From NCBI RefSeq assembly GCF_001457455.1, contig NZ_LN831026.1, forward strand, positions 930,001 to 994,000: 64,000 nucleotides of DNA. The letters run 5' to 3'. Positions within the stretch are counted from its first letter, which is position 1. Each line of letters opens with the position of its first letter. The DNA comes from Corynebacterium diphtheriae. GTDB lineage: Bacteria; Actinomycetota; Actinomycetes; Mycobacteriales; Mycobacteriaceae. This document shows, piece after piece, positions 38,453 to 48,221 of this stretch. Made by a program: the position numbers and the translations under genes. The notes below the pieces were generated by a model. That model ran no database searches. It worked only from the letters and a program-made list of their open reading frames with translations, and was not told the DNA's origin.

Positions 38453-40651
38453 TTATGCTTCCCAACGATAGAGCTGGCCGCTCATTGCAGGTATATGCAC
38501 TGTGAGGGAATGCTGATAGCCATCCCAGTCGGTGTCCCACGCCATGACGTCGCTGTCGAGGTAGTTGTCTTCTCCTTCGTAGATGCCTGCATCAGTGTTG
38601 AGGATGCACTTCCAGTTTCCGCCTTCAGGCACACCTAATTTGTAGCTTGGGTGATCTGCTCCACCAAAGTTGAATACAGCTAGGATCTTGGATCCATCAG
38701 CACCGTAGCGCACGAAAGACAAGATGTTGTTTGCTGCGTCGTCAGACTTTGTCCAGCTAAATCCTGCTGGGTTGTTGTCTTGGCTGTAGAGCGCAGGGGA
38801 GTCTTTGTACAGTGCGTTGAGGTCTTGCACTAGGGTGCGGATACCGCGGTGGTATTCGCCTTCCCAACCGTCCATGTCACCCCAGTCAAGGCTTCGTTCT
38901 TCGGACCATTCTTTCACTTGGCCGAATTCTTGTCCCTGGAACAGCAGATTCTTGCCTGGGTGAGCGTACATGTAGGCATACAAGGTGCGTAGACCCGCTG
39001 CTTTGTTCCATGCGTCGCCTGGCATTCGAGTCCACAGCGAGCCTTTGCCGTGAACTACTTCGTCGTGGCTGAAGGGGAGCACGAATTTCTCAGAGTATGC
39101 GTACGCCATGGAGAATGTGATGTCGTTGTGGTGGTACATGCGATGAATAGGCTCGTGTGAGAAGTATTCGAGTGTGTCATTCATCCAGCCCATGTTCCAT
39201 TTCATGCTGAAACCGAGGCCGCCTTCCCACGTTGGAGAGGTAACTCCTGGCCATGAGGTGGATTCTTCAGCAATGGTCATCACGCCTGGGTGGCTCTTGT
39301 GCACGGTGGCGTTCATTTCTTGGAGGAACTGAACAGCTTCGAGGTTTTCACGGCCACCGTAGATGTTAGGAAGCCACTCACCGGGTTCGCGTGAGTAGTC
39401 CAAATACAGCATGGAGGCCACAGCATCGACACGGAGTCCATCGACATGGAACTCTTCGAGCCAGTACAAAGCGTTGGCGACGAGGAAGTTGCGGACTTCG
39501 TTGCGGCCGAAATCGAAAACGTAGGTGCCCCAGTCTTTTTGTTCACCGCGGCGCCAGTCAGGGTGTTCGTAAAGAGCTTGACCATCGAAGCGGCCGAGTG
39601 CAAAGGCATCTTTGGGGAAGTGTGCTGGTACCCAGTCGACGATTACGCCGATGCCTGCTTGGTGGAAGGCGTCGATAAGCAAGCGAAGCTGATCTGGGGT
39701 ACCCCAGCGTGAGGTAGGAGCGTAGTAACCAGAAACTTGGTAGCCCCATGAACCACCAAAGGGGTGCTCTGCTACAGGGAGGAACTCCACGTGGGTATAG
39801 CCCATTTCCTTGACATAGTCGACAAGGTTGGTGGCTAGTTCCTCGTAGTTTTGGCCTTGGCTCCATGAACCAAGATGGACCTCGTAGACGCTCATCGCAG
39901 TGTTGTCGTGGTCGGTGTGCGCACGATTGGTCATCCATGTATCGTCATTCCACGTGTAGGAGGAGGAAGCGATGATAGAGCCGGTTGCCGGTGCTACCTC
40001 GGCACGCTTTGCCATGGGGTCTGCCTTGTCGAGACGATGACCTTCGTGGGTGTGGATCGCAAATTTGTAGACTGTTCCCACGCCAATGTTAGGGATGAAC
40101 AGCTCCCAGATTCCGGTCGAGCCGAGGCTCCGCATAGGGTATTGGCTGGGGTTCCATCCGCAGAAGTCGCCGATGACAGCAACTCCGCTTGCGTTAGGTG
40201 CCCAGACTGCAAAGGCAGTACCTTCAACGTCACCCATGGCCGTGGTGATAGTGGTCGGGTTTGCGCCGAGTACTTCCCAAAGTCGCTCATGACGGCCTTC
40301 GTTGATGAGGTGGAGGTCAAGATCACCTAGCGTTGGCAGGAAATGGTATGCATCGGCTTGCTCGGTTACTTGTCCACCTTGCCAGTGAATTCGTAGGCGA
40401 TAATCGCAGGAAGCATCGTGGTCAACGATTGCTTCAAAGATGTCGTCACCTACGGCGGCGAGCTCTACCACAGTGGAGTCGCTGAGTAATGCTTCCACGC
40501 GTTCTGCTCCGATGTGGCGGGTACGGATAACTGCGCGTTCAGCATCTACCTCGTGCCAGCCATATACTCCGTGCGGATCGTGGTACTGGCAGATTTTGAG
40601 GGCGTGGAGGACATCAGGATGGACTGGTGTGATCTGAGTAGGAGAAACCAT
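38453..40651 (-). CDS. glgB: 1,4-alpha-glucan branching enzyme
   Basis: A 732-residue GH13 enzyme that adds alpha-1,6 branches to glycogen. An N-terminal region and a CBM48 domain ([24 protein letters not shown]) precede the catalytic barrel: VDWVPAHFP, the nucleophile in [10 protein letters not shown], the acid/base in MTIAEEST, and [16 protein letters not shown]-terminal beta domain follows. It acts together with GlgE, encoded 54 bases upstream on the same strand, in the maltose-1-phosphate route to branched glucan. It ends before a strong hairpin. Confidence 0.96.
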   Translation of the reverse strand: MVSPTQITPVHPDVLHALKICQYHDPHGVYGWHEVDAERAVIRTRHIGAERVEALLSDSTVVELAAVGDDIFEAIVDHDASCDYRLRIHWQGGQVTEQADAYHFLPTLGDLDLHLINEGRHERLWEVLGANPTTITTAMGDVEGTAFAVWAPNASGVAVIGDFCGWNPSQYPMRSLGSTGIWELFIPNIGVGTVYKFAIHTHEGHRLDKADPMAKRAEVAPATGSIIASSSYTWNDDTWMTNRAHTDHDNTAMSVYEVHLGSWSQGQNYEELATNLVDYVKEMGYTHVEFLPVAEHPFGGSWGYQVSGYYAPTSRWGTPDQLRLLIDAFHQAGIGVIVDWVPAHFPKDAFALGRFDGQALYEHPDWRRGEQKDWGTYVFDFGRNEVRNFLVANALYWLEEFHVDGLRVDAVASMLYLDYSREPGEWLPNIYGGRENLEAVQFLQEMNATVHKSHPGVMTIAEESTSWPGVTSPTWEGGLGFSMKWNMGWMNDTLEYFSHEPIHRMYHHNDITFSMAYAYSEKFVLPFSHDEVVHGKGSLWTRMPGDAWNKAAGLRTLYAYMYAHPGKNLLFQGQEFGQVKEWSEERSLDWGDMDGWEGEYHRGIRTLVQDLNALYKDSPALYSQDNNPAGFSWTKSDDAANNILSFVRYGADGSKILAVFNFGGADHPSYKLGVPEGGNWKCILNTDAGIYEGEDNYLDSDVMAWDTDWDGYQHSLTVHIPAMSGQLYRWEA

Positions 40652-40705
40652 GAGAGTAAGTACTTTCTTTACGTTAAGTCGATATGAGGCGGATGTTGAC
40701 TGTTA

Positions 40706-42742
40706 TTAGTTCCGATAATCGGATTCTCCGCGCCACGATAGTTGCGCTTTGCGGCTATTCGGTGCAGGTGGAATAGCAACGATATGAGCTACGTTGGCAC
40801 ACGGATCGAGGCGGATGAAATTACGTTGTCCCCAGTGGAATTGCTGTCCGGACACCAGATCGGTGACATCGAAGGATTCTGTGGTGTCGCGCCCAAGGGC
40901 TTCCATATCGAGTTCAAGTGTTGCCTGTTGAGCATGGTCAGGATCTAGGTTGACTACTACCACGATGGTGTCGCCGGTGACCGGATCAACCTTGCTGTAG
41001 GCAAGAATGGAGTCGTTATCGGTTGGGTGGAAATCGATCACACGTAGCTGCTGGAGAGCAGGGTGCTGTGCACGAATCGAATTGAGCAAAGTGAGATACG
41101 GTTCGAGAGAATTACCCGCTGCGCGGGCAGTGTCAAAGTTGCGAGGCCGTAGTTCGTATTTTTCGGAGTTTGCATACTCTTCACTACCGTGGGCTACTGC
41201 TTCATGCTCGAAGAGCTCGAATCCGGAGTACACACCCCATACCGGCGACATGGTTGCTGCAAGCGTTGCCCGAATAGCAAACATGGCGCGACCGCCATAC
41301 TGCAGTGACTCGTGCAAAATATCGGGGGTGTTAACAAACAGGTTGGGGCGGCTAACATCAGCCATCTCAGCGATTTCTTCGGCGAATTGCTGCAGCTGAG
41401 TCTTCGAAGTCTTCCACGTGAAGTAGGTGTAGGACTGGCTAAAGCCCACTTTGCCTAGGCCATAGAGTCGCGCCGGGCGGGTAAAAGCTTCCGCCAGGAA
41501 GATGACTTCGGGGTGCTTGGCATGAACCTTGGCGATAAGCCATTCCCAGAAGTTTGCTGGTTTGGTGTGAGGGTTATCTACGCGGAAGGTGGTCACACCT
41601 TGCTGAACCCAGAAAAGGACGACGCGCAGAATTTCGGCATAGATCTTCTTTTGTGCGTTATCAAAATTCAATGGGTAGATATCTTGATATTTCTTGGGTG
41701 GATTTTCTGCGAAAGCAATAGATCCGTCAGCAAGTACGGTGAAAAACTCTGGGTGAGATTTCGCCCATGGATGGTCAGGTGCAGCTTGCAACGCTAAATC
41801 AAGTGCGACTTCAAGGTTCAGCTCGCGTGCACGGGCGATGAGCGCGCGGAAGTCGTCGATAGTTCCTAGACGGGGGTGCACTGAATCGTGGCCACCTTCA
41901 GCAGAGCCGATTGCCCATGGTGACCCTACGTCGCCAGGTAGGGCAATGAGTGTGTTGTTTTTGCCTTTGCGGTTAATCTCACCGATGGGGTGGATTGGTG
42001 GGAAATAGACAGTATCAAAACCCATGGCAGCCACTCGATCCAAAGCCTGAGCTGTGGTAACGAATGTGCCGTGAACAGGCTGACCGTTATCGTCCCAGCC
42101 GCCAGTTGAGCGCGGGAATAGTTCGTACCATGAGCTATACAGGGCCTTAGTACGTTCAACGGAAATTGAGTAGGTGTGCCCGCGGGTGAGCAGTTCGCGC
42201 ACAGGATGCTCAGCCAGCAGATACGTGATTTCTGCGCTGAGTGCAGGAGCGACTCGGGTGCGCAGGGGAGCGTCGCTGCGCAGTGCGTTGATGACCCGAG
42301 TAAACGCTGGCGCTAGAGTCTTTCTTTCGGCCTTAGGTGCACTAGCGATGGCTGATTCAAATAGGGCAGCCCCATGCTCAATGTCGTTGTAAAGTTCCTC
42401 GGGGCTTTGACCTGCCTCAATTTTTGTGGTCACTGCATGGCGCCACGTGGCTACGGCGTCAGACCAAGCATCGACTCTAAAAGTCCACGTACCGGGGCGA
42501 TCAGGAACGAAACTTGCCCACATACGGTCGGGATCGAACTTCTTGGTCGCCATGGCAATGGAGGAACTTTGACCTGTCGGATCAGTTACCACGAGAGTGG
42601 CGGCAATGGCATCGTGGCCTTCGCGCCACACCAAAGCGCTGACGGGAATCATTTCCCCGACCACGGCTTTCGACGGTCGTCGCCCGCACGAAACCTTGGG
42701 GCGAACATCTTCAATAGCAAGTCGTGTGGACTTCGAACTCAT
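40706..42742 (-). CDS. glgE: alpha-1,4-glucan:maltose-1-phosphate maltosyltransferase
   Basis: A 678-residue GH13_3 enzyme that extends alpha-1,4-glucan with maltosyl units from maltose-1-phosphate. The N-terminal domain (GEMIPVSALVWREGHDAIAA) is followed by the barrel with TVYFPPIHPIGEINRKGKNN, the nucleophile Asp in TTFRVDNPHTKP, the Glu in VIFLAEAFTRP, and KVGFSQSYTYFTWK, a stretch typical of GlgE. It is the first gene of the glgE-glgB unit, divergent from a stand-alone ABC ATPase gene. The ATG at 42742 fits the family start. Confidence 0.95.
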   Translation of the reverse strand: MSSKSTRLAIEDVRPKVSCGRRPSKAVVGEMIPVSALVWREGHDAIAATLVVTDPTGQSSSIAMATKKFDPDRMWASFVPDRPGTWTFRVDAWSDAVATWRHAVTTKIEAGQSPEELYNDIEHGAALFESAIASAPKAERKTLAPAFTRVINALRSDAPLRTRVAPALSAEITYLLAEHPVRELLTRGHTYSISVERTKALYSSWYELFPRSTGGWDDNGQPVHGTFVTTAQALDRVAAMGFDTVYFPPIHPIGEINRKGKNNTLIALPGDVGSPWAIGSAEGGHDSVHPRLGTIDDFRALIARARELNLEVALDLALQAAPDHPWAKSHPEFFTVLADGSIAFAENPPKKYQDIYPLNFDNAQKKIYAEILRVVLFWVQQGVTTFRVDNPHTKPANFWEWLIAKVHAKHPEVIFLAEAFTRPARLYGLGKVGFSQSYTYFTWKTSKTQLQQFAEEIAEMADVSRPNLFVNTPDILHESLQYGGRAMFAIRATLAATMSPVWGVYSGFELFEHEAVAHGSEEYANSEKYELRPRNFDTARAAGNSLEPYLTLLNSIRAQHPALQQLRVIDFHPTDNDSILAYSKVDPVTGDTIVVVVNLDPDHAQQATLELDMEALGRDTTESFDVTDLVSGQQFHWGQRNFIRLDPCANVAHIVAIPPAPNSRKAQLSWRGESDYRN

Positions 42743-42869
42743 ATGCCGATTCCTCTATGCGTAGGGGACTGTTCACTGTCGGGAAAATCCTTCCCGAGCC
42801 TTGTCTCTTAGAGTAGTCAAGCTGTGTCTATTCCACATGCACAGTGAGAAATCCGTCATGATGGAACCT

Positions 42870-43706
42870 ATGACGAACCCGAAGAATGATCCGCGTAACC
42901 CCGATCTCCTTCTCGATTTTGAAGAGGTTGAGTTCACTCGGGGTGGAAAAACGCTGGTAGGGCCTATCACCTGGCAAGTCGAATTGGATGAGCGGTGGGT
43001 GATCCTCGGACCAAATGGTGCGGGCAAGACCACACTCATTCGGATGGCGGCTGCCGAAGAATTCCCCTCAAAAGGTGCATTGTGGATCATGGGGGAGCGC
43101 ATCGGTAAAACAGATATGCGCGATTTGCGAGCGATGATCGGTGTTTCTTCGTCAGCGTTAGGAAACCGAATTCCTACCAACGAAAAAGTCCTTGATCTCG
43201 TGATCTCGGCAGGGTACGCCATCTTGGGGCGGTGGCGCGAAGAATACGACAAATGGGATCACGATCGCGCCATTGAGATCCTAGAACAAGTCGGTGCGTA
43301 CCACCTAGCAGATCAAACATGGGGGACTTTAAGCGAAGGTGAGCGAAAACGAGTCCTAGTTGCCCGCGCTCTTATGACCAATCCCGAGCTCTTGCTTCTC
43401 GACGAACCCACCGCAGGCATGGACCTAGGTGGCAGAGAGGACCTCGTGGGATACCTTGCTCAACTAGCAATGGATCCCGACGCACCGGCGATGGTCATGA
43501 TTACGCACCATGTAGAGGAGATTCCCGCAGGTTTTACTCACGCACTACTCCTAGACGAAGGCGAAGTAGTCTCCCAAGGGCTTATCGACGAAGTCCTTAC
43601 CAGTGCAAACCTCACCAAGGCATTCCATCAGCCCATCAAAGTAGACAAGATCGACGGCCGTTATTTCGCGCGCCGTCAGCGCACTGCCCGTAGTCACCGT
43701 CGCTAG
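42870..43706 (+). CDS. stand-alone ABC-type ATPase
   Basis: A 278-residue single ABC domain: Walker A GPNGAGKTT (residues 47-55), the signature LSEGERKRV, Walker B LLLLDEPTAGMD, and the switch His in MITHHVEEI. No permease or binding-protein gene is adjacent, so its partner is unknown; soluble ABC ATPases of this kind may not be transporters. The start at 42870 is preceded by ATGGAA; ATG 42858 or 42861 are alternatives, and the reading from 42801 is too long. It is divergent from glgE and lies 78 bases before the Nudix gene. Confidence 0.82.
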   Translation: MTNPKNDPRNPDLLLDFEEVEFTRGGKTLVGPITWQVELDERWVILGPNGAGKTTLIRMAAAEEFPSKGALWIMGERIGKTDMRDLRAMIGVSSSALGNRIPTNEKVLDLVISAGYAILGRWREEYDKWDHDRAIEILEQVGAYHLADQTWGTLSEGERKRVLVARALMTNPELLLLDEPTAGMDLGGREDLVGYLAQLAMDPDAPAMVMITHHVEEIPAGFTHALLLDEGEVVSQGLIDEVLTSANLTKAFHQPIKVDKIDGRYFARRQRTARSHRR

Positions 43707-43784
43707 CGGACTGTCGACAAATCAAACACGCTGTAGAATATCTTGCGACTACGCCGGACTTGGGAATCGAGGTGAGCAACTCCC

Positions 43785-44594
43785 ATGAGTACACCAGTGG
43801 ACCTCACTGAAGGGCTCGACGGTGCAAAACTAGCCGTTACCGTGCTCATGATCCGAGATTCCCCCACTGGACTCGAAGTCTATGTTCAAGAACGAGTCTC
43901 ATCGATGCCGACGTTTCCCAATGCCACCGTATTCCCAGGCGGCGGAGTAGATCCCCGTGACTTCGAACTCGATGGTGTCGAATCAGAACACGAAACCTTT
44001 GGTGGGCCAAGCCTCATGCACTGGGCTCGCTCACTCGGCACAAACCGTAACCGAGCACGCGCACTATTATTCGCAGCAGCACGCGAACTCTTTGAAGAAA
44101 CCGGCACCCTGCTAGCCACACACTCAGACGGCACTCCCATCCCTGATGCCACGCAATACCACCCTCAACGGTTGGCGTTGGAAAGTCACAGACTATCGCT
44201 TTCTCAAGTCTTGGCACGACATGATCTCACGTTACGCTCTGAATGGCTACGCCCCTCCACCCGATGGGTAAGCCCCGAAACAGACGAAAAACGATTCGAT
44301 ATGTTTGCTTTCGTCGCAGTACAACCCCCTGGACAAGAACCCGACGGAAATACCCGCGAAGCAGCATCAACCGGTTGGTTTTCCCCATCACTCATCCTCG
44401 ACGGATGGCGGGCAGGACTCATACGACTCGTAATCCCAACATGGGCACAACTACTGATCCTCAGTCGATTCGATTGTGTGCGCGACGTACTAGAATTTCT
44501 TCGCCGCGCAGACATGACACCCATCATTGGCGATCCCGTAGACGATCCGCGCTTTGAAGAATTCTATAGTTTTACCCCTCCCGAACGCTTCTAA
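43785..44594 (+). CDS. Nudix hydrolase
   Basis: A 269-residue protein with a split Nudix box: the glycine part is FPGGGVDPRD, and the REUXEEXGU part, AARELFEETGTLL, comes about 45 residues later, after an insertion that is typical of the RNA-processing NUDT19-like group. It should cleave a nucleoside diphosphate linked to another moiety, perhaps an acyl-CoA; the substrate cannot be named. The ATG at 43785 has GAGGTGAGC upstream. The methyltransferase gene follows after 42 bases. Confidence 0.85.
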   Translation: MSTPVDLTEGLDGAKLAVTVLMIRDSPTGLEVYVQERVSSMPTFPNATVFPGGGVDPRDFELDGVESEHETFGGPSLMHWARSLGTNRNRARALLFAAARELFEETGTLLATHSDGTPIPDATQYHPQRLALESHRLSLSQVLARHDLTLRSEWLRPSTRWVSPETDEKRFDMFAFVAVQPPGQEPDGNTREAASTGWFSPSLILDGWRAGLIRLVIPTWAQLLILSRFDCVRDVLEFLRRADMTPIIGDPVDDPRFEEFYSFTPPERF

Positions 44595-44636
44595 AACAAC
44601 ACTTTTAAAAAACACTGAAAACGAGAACACCAACCA

Positions 44637-45821
44637 GTGAGTTACACCACCGACGAGGTGCATTTCCTCCTCGACCTTGATGCAGAAATAACAGCTGTAG
44701 CAGGCGCGATCACTCGCGACCATGAGATGACCAAAGCGACAGCAGTAAAAGACGCCGCAACGTTTCACAAACATTTCGGCGCCAATGGTCGAGCAGCAAT
44801 GGAACTATGCGCCTCTCGAACATCAGCGCAGGGAAAACTCCCGCACGACTGGCTGATGTGCCACGATTCCGCACAACAAGCAACGCCACTAGCTGTGGCT
44901 CAGCAACGAGCGCACCGCATCCACCGTGTCTGTGGATCCGAAGCAATAGTCCACGACGTAACATGCTCCATCGGTACAGAGGGAGCAGCAATTACTGATC
45001 TCGGTATGGCGTACCACGGCAGCGACCTCGATATGTCACGCCTCCTTATGGCACGACAAAATGTGCCTAATGGTCTATTTTTTCAAGCAGACGCACTAAA
45101 ACGAGCGTCGACAAGCAGCGACGTCATCATCGCAGACCCCGCTCGGCGTGCAGGAGGACGCAGAATCACCAAGCCCGACCAACTCATTCCACCGCTGCCA
45201 CAATTGGTTGACCATTGGCGCATAACTACAACCACAGCCGCACCGATGGCAATCAAATGCGCGCCGGGCTTGGATTTTCAAGAATGGGACGGGCTGGTCA
45301 GCGTTGTAAGCGTTGCTGGTGGCGTAAAAGAAGCGTGCCTCTACACACCAGAGTTATCGGAAGGATTGACTCGGGAAGCCATCATGATTGGACCAGATCA
45401 AAGTGTCGACGTCCTCAACGACCGCCACGGTGGTGAAGTACCCGCTGGGGATCCAGGGACTTTTATCATCGACCCCGATGGTGCAGTTGTACGTGCGGGA
45501 CTGGTCCAACACTATGCTGCGCGTGAACAATTATGGATGCTTGATGAGCACATTGCTTATCTCACTGGTGATCTCATTCCGCAGGGGAGAAGCGGCTTTA
45601 GATTCATTGAGATGGTGGGGCTTAAACAGCTGAAATCGGCTTTGGTTGCTCACGATGCCGGAAGCCTAGAAATCCTAGTACGAGGCGTGGATGTGGATCC
45701 GGATCAATTGCGAAAGAAACTCAAGCTCAAGGGCAATACTCCTATGGCAGTGATATGTACCCGCATTGGTCGAAAAGGTGTAGCTTTGATCTGCCATGCG
45801 CGCGAACATTCACAGATATAG
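44637..45821 (+). CDS. class I SAM-dependent methyltransferase with THUMP-like C-terminus
   Basis: A 394-residue protein. An N-terminal helical region leads to a methyltransferase-like fold (VHDVTCSIGTEG, GSDLDMSRLLMARQN, DVIIADPARRAGGR), and the last 80 residues (HDAGSLEILVRGVDVDPDQLRKKLKL) match the THUMP-like domain found in an actinobacterial family. Nucleic acid methylation is likely but the target is unknown. DPARR replaces the usual NPPY. The start is GTG at 44637 with a weak purine site. Confidence 0.78.
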   Translation: MSYTTDEVHFLLDLDAEITAVAGAITRDHEMTKATAVKDAATFHKHFGANGRAAMELCASRTSAQGKLPHDWLMCHDSAQQATPLAVAQQRAHRIHRVCGSEAIVHDVTCSIGTEGAAITDLGMAYHGSDLDMSRLLMARQNVPNGLFFQADALKRASTSSDVIIADPARRAGGRRITKPDQLIPPLPQLVDHWRITTTTAAPMAIKCAPGLDFQEWDGLVSVVSVAGGVKEACLYTPELSEGLTREAIMIGPDQSVDVLNDRHGGEVPAGDPGTFIIDPDGAVVRAGLVQHYAAREQLWMLDEHIAYLTGDLIPQGRSGFRFIEMVGLKQLKSALVAHDAGSLEILVRGVDVDPDQLRKKLKLKGNTPMAVICTRIGRKGVALICHAREHSQI

Positions 45822-45852
45822 GAAGAAAATGCCAGATGCATGCTCACGATAA

Positions 45853-45866
45853 GCACAAGTTTGTGC
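45853..45866. promoter_or_regulatory. inverted repeat GCACAA-GT-TTGTGC, candidate operator
   Basis: A 6-bp dyad 131 bases before etfB. It shares the TTGTGC half-site with the palindrome at 45966-45977. Confidence 0.35.
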
Positions 45867-45965
45867 GCTGCATTAGACTAGTCGGGCGCGTGGCCCACAA
45901 GGGTCCAAGCGCACTATAAAAAACAAATAGATATTCATCTATGCGGACGAGCACTGCGTCGGTGC

Positions 45966-45977
45966 TTGTGCGCACAA
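45966..45977. promoter_or_regulatory. perfect palindrome TTGTGCGCACAA before etfB, candidate operator
   Basis: A 12-base perfect palindrome directly before the etfB ribosome site. It would lie in the leader or over the promoter of etfBA. The regulator is unknown. Confidence 0.4.
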
Positions 45978-45996
45978 TGAGGAAGGAATGGCACCA

Positions 45997-46791
45997 ATGC
46001 CCGCTATTGTGGCTCTGGTCAAAAATGTTCCCGACACGTGGTCGGTGAAAAAGCTCGAGGCTGATTACACGTTGGATCGCACGAACGTGGATTCAGTCAT
46101 CGATGAGATTAACGAGTACGCAGTGGAGCAGGCATTGCGGCTTCGCGACGACAACCCAGATGCTGGATACGAAGTCGTGGCGTTGTCTTTAGGGCCAACA
46201 AATGCCGAAGAAGCTTTACGCAAGGCATTGGCGATGGGTGCAGATCGTGCGGTGTTGCTTTCCGACGACAGCCTCGCAGGTTCTGATGTTCTGGGTACTG
46301 CTTGGGCATTGCATAACGCGATTAATCAAATCCCTGACGTTGCAATGGTTGTTACGGGCTCTGCATCTTCTGATGGCTCAATGGGCGTTGTACCTGGAAT
46401 TTTGAGCGAATATCGCCAACAGCCTGCATTAACACACCTACGTTCCGTGGCTATAGTCGATGGTGTAGTCAAAGGCATTCGAGAAACTCATGATGGTGAT
46501 TTTGCGGTTGAGGCACCACTGCCTGCGATTATTTCTGTAACCGAAAAAGCAGATAAACCACGGTTCCCTAATTTCAAAGGCATTATGGCGGCGAAAAAGG
46601 CGGAGATTACCCGCATGGCGTTGTCATCCATTGGCGTAGCACCTGAACAAGTTGGTTTGGCGCACGCAGCAACTGTAGTCACGGCTGCAACGGAACGACC
46701 AGCCCGTGTCGCCGGTGAAGTTATTAACACATCCTCTGCTGAAGCAGCGGCAAAGATTGCAGACTTCTTGGCTGCGGAAAAGCTTATTTAA
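45997..46791 (+). CDS. etfB: electron transfer flavoprotein beta subunit
   Basis: A 264-residue EtfB. With EtfA it forms the FAD/AMP heterodimer that collects electrons from acyl-CoA dehydrogenases. The typical start (PAIVALVKNVPDTW), the AMP-binding region (ALSLGPTNAEEALRKALAMGADRAVLL) and the recognition loop (FPNFKGIMAAKKAEI) are visible. ATG 45997 is preferred to ATG 45988 because the GGAAGGA site lies at the right distance. etfA follows after 17 bases. Confidence 0.94.
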   Translation: MPAIVALVKNVPDTWSVKKLEADYTLDRTNVDSVIDEINEYAVEQALRLRDDNPDAGYEVVALSLGPTNAEEALRKALAMGADRAVLLSDDSLAGSDVLGTAWALHNAINQIPDVAMVVTGSASSDGSMGVVPGILSEYRQQPALTHLRSVAIVDGVVKGIRETHDGDFAVEAPLPAIISVTEKADKPRFPNFKGIMAAKKAEITRMALSSIGVAPEQVGLAHAATVVTAATERPARVAGEVINTSSAEAAAKIADFLAAEKLI

Positions 46792-46808
46792 GGTTTAGGA
46801 GAACAGAT

Positions 46809-47762
46809 ATGTCTACTGTTTATGTCCTCGTAGAACACGCAAATGGTCAGGTTCTTCCCGCAACCGGAGAGCTTATTACTGCCGCCCGTCCGCTAGGTGA
46901 TGTAACTGCAGTTGTAGTTGGCACACCAGGCAGCCATGAAGCACTAGTCAGCCAAATTGCTGAATACGGTGCAACAGCCATTGTGGCCGCACAGGTCGCA
47001 GATGCGGACAGTCGAGTTGTTATTCCACAGGCTGATGCGTTGTCTATGCTGGCAGCAGCCCAACCGGGTCCAATTCTGCTGGACTCCGGAGCTCATGGCA
47101 ATGAAATCGCGGGCCGTCTGGCAGCCCGTTTAGCTTCCGGAGTGCTGTGCAACGTTGTAGGCGTGAACGCAGATCGCACAGCTGTGATGTCGATTTTCGG
47201 TGATACCGTCGATGTTTCCGCAGCTGTGGGTGGTGCGAGCCCGATCTATACTTTGCGTCCAGGTGCTGTGGAAGCTGTTCCAGCGCCATCGCAGCCAGCA
47301 GTGTCTGTGATGGATATTCCTGCAACCGGCGTCAAAGACGTCAAGGTTAGTTCCTTTACCCCCGCGGCTCAGGGGGATCGACCTGATCTAAGTACCGCTA
47401 AGGTCGTGATCGCTGGTGGTCGAGGCGTGGAATCCGCAGAAAACTTCACCACTATTGTCGAGCCACTGGCTGATGCCCTCAACGGTGCAGTTGGAGCCAC
47501 CCGCGATGCAGTAGATCTGGGTTACTATCCAGCGCAATATCAGGTGGGACAAACGGGAGTGACTGTTTCTCCGGATCTGTACATCGGTTTGGGTATTTCC
47601 GGAGCTATCCAGCACACATCAGGCATGCAGACGTCGAAGAAAATCGTCGTTATCAACAATGATGCAGATGCGCCATTCTTCCAGATTGCAGATCTTGGAG
47701 TCGTCGGTGATATCCATGAGATCGCACCGTTGCTCGTCAAAGAAATTGCTCAACGCTCTTAA
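46809..47762 (+). CDS. etfA: electron transfer flavoprotein alpha subunit
   Basis: A 317-residue EtfA. The C-terminal FAD-binding domain is clear: [35 protein letters not shown], and [18 protein letters not shown], followed by [22 protein letters not shown]. It is the partner of EtfB. AGGAGAA precedes the ATG. In M. tuberculosis the same pair lies upstream of the cysteine desulfurase/mnmA genes. Confidence 0.95.
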   Translation: MSTVYVLVEHANGQVLPATGELITAARPLGDVTAVVVGTPGSHEALVSQIAEYGATAIVAAQVADADSRVVIPQADALSMLAAAQPGPILLDSGAHGNEIAGRLAARLASGVLCNVVGVNADRTAVMSIFGDTVDVSAAVGGASPIYTLRPGAVEAVPAPSQPAVSVMDIPATGVKDVKVSSFTPAAQGDRPDLSTAKVVIAGGRGVESAENFTTIVEPLADALNGAVGATRDAVDLGYYPAQYQVGQTGVTVSPDLYIGLGISGAIQHTSGMQTSKKIVVINNDADAPFFQIADLGVVGDIHEIAPLLVKEIAQRS

Positions 47763-47779
47763 AAGTAGTGGTATATCCA

Positions 47780-47815
47780 AACGCGGGTTATTTTGACTAG
47801 AAAATAGCTCGCGTT
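47780..47815 (+). terminator. terminator after etfA
   Basis: AACGCG/CGCGTT outer stem plus ATTTT/AAAAT inner stem with a small internal mismatch; ggtgtttta follows. Confidence 0.6.
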
Positions 47816-47936
47816 CGGTGTTTTAGCACTTCATAGCGGCTTTCTATGCGCATTGATAGAGGTAGCACATATCAAGCACGATGAAGGAAGGGCGTCATGA
47901 TGATTGATTAGATCACGTGGATGTTTCGTATCCACT

Positions 47937-48128
47937 ATGGTGATCACAGGTCTTGTCACATTCATGGTGCTGTTTTATGCGTTGGTCACCAAGTCGTGGA
48001 TCTGGTGGCTCGTCGTAGTGTTCATTTTTCGCGTGGTTGAGCCCATGGCAACGCCCCAGTGCTGCATGCGCCATCGTTGCACTTTTAGTAAGTCTGCAAA
48101 TTTTTTCAGAATTAGTGCGCCGAAATAA
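47937..48128 (+). CDS. possible small membrane protein, perhaps the remains of a larger gene
   Basis: A 63-codon frame encodes one long hydrophobic segment (VITGLVTFMVLFYALV, then WIWWLVVVFIF) and a basic tail. Upstream, a good ribosome site (GAAGGAAGGG) precedes ATG 47897, but that frame stops after four codons (MMID). The membrane frame is shifted by one base relative to it. This could be a single-base frameshift in a small gene or chance. I do not recognise the protein. Confidence 0.25.
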   Translation: MVITGLVTFMVLFYALVTKSWIWWLVVVFIFRVVEPMATPQCCMRHRCTFSKSANFFRISAPK

Positions 48129-48221
48129 TCCAACTTCGTTAACTCAGCCGCACATAAACGAACAGCCATTATCGCGGCGTGGACGTAGAGTGAGCACGAG
48201 ACGGTAGTAAACTACCTCAAC

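Larger units (their letters stand above)
47763..48221. other. intergenic stretch between etfA and the cysteine desulfurase gene
   Basis: 459 bases. It contains a hairpin at 47780-47815 and a possible small or broken membrane-protein frame (47937-48128). The downstream part should hold the promoter of the next gene. Confidence 0.5.
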
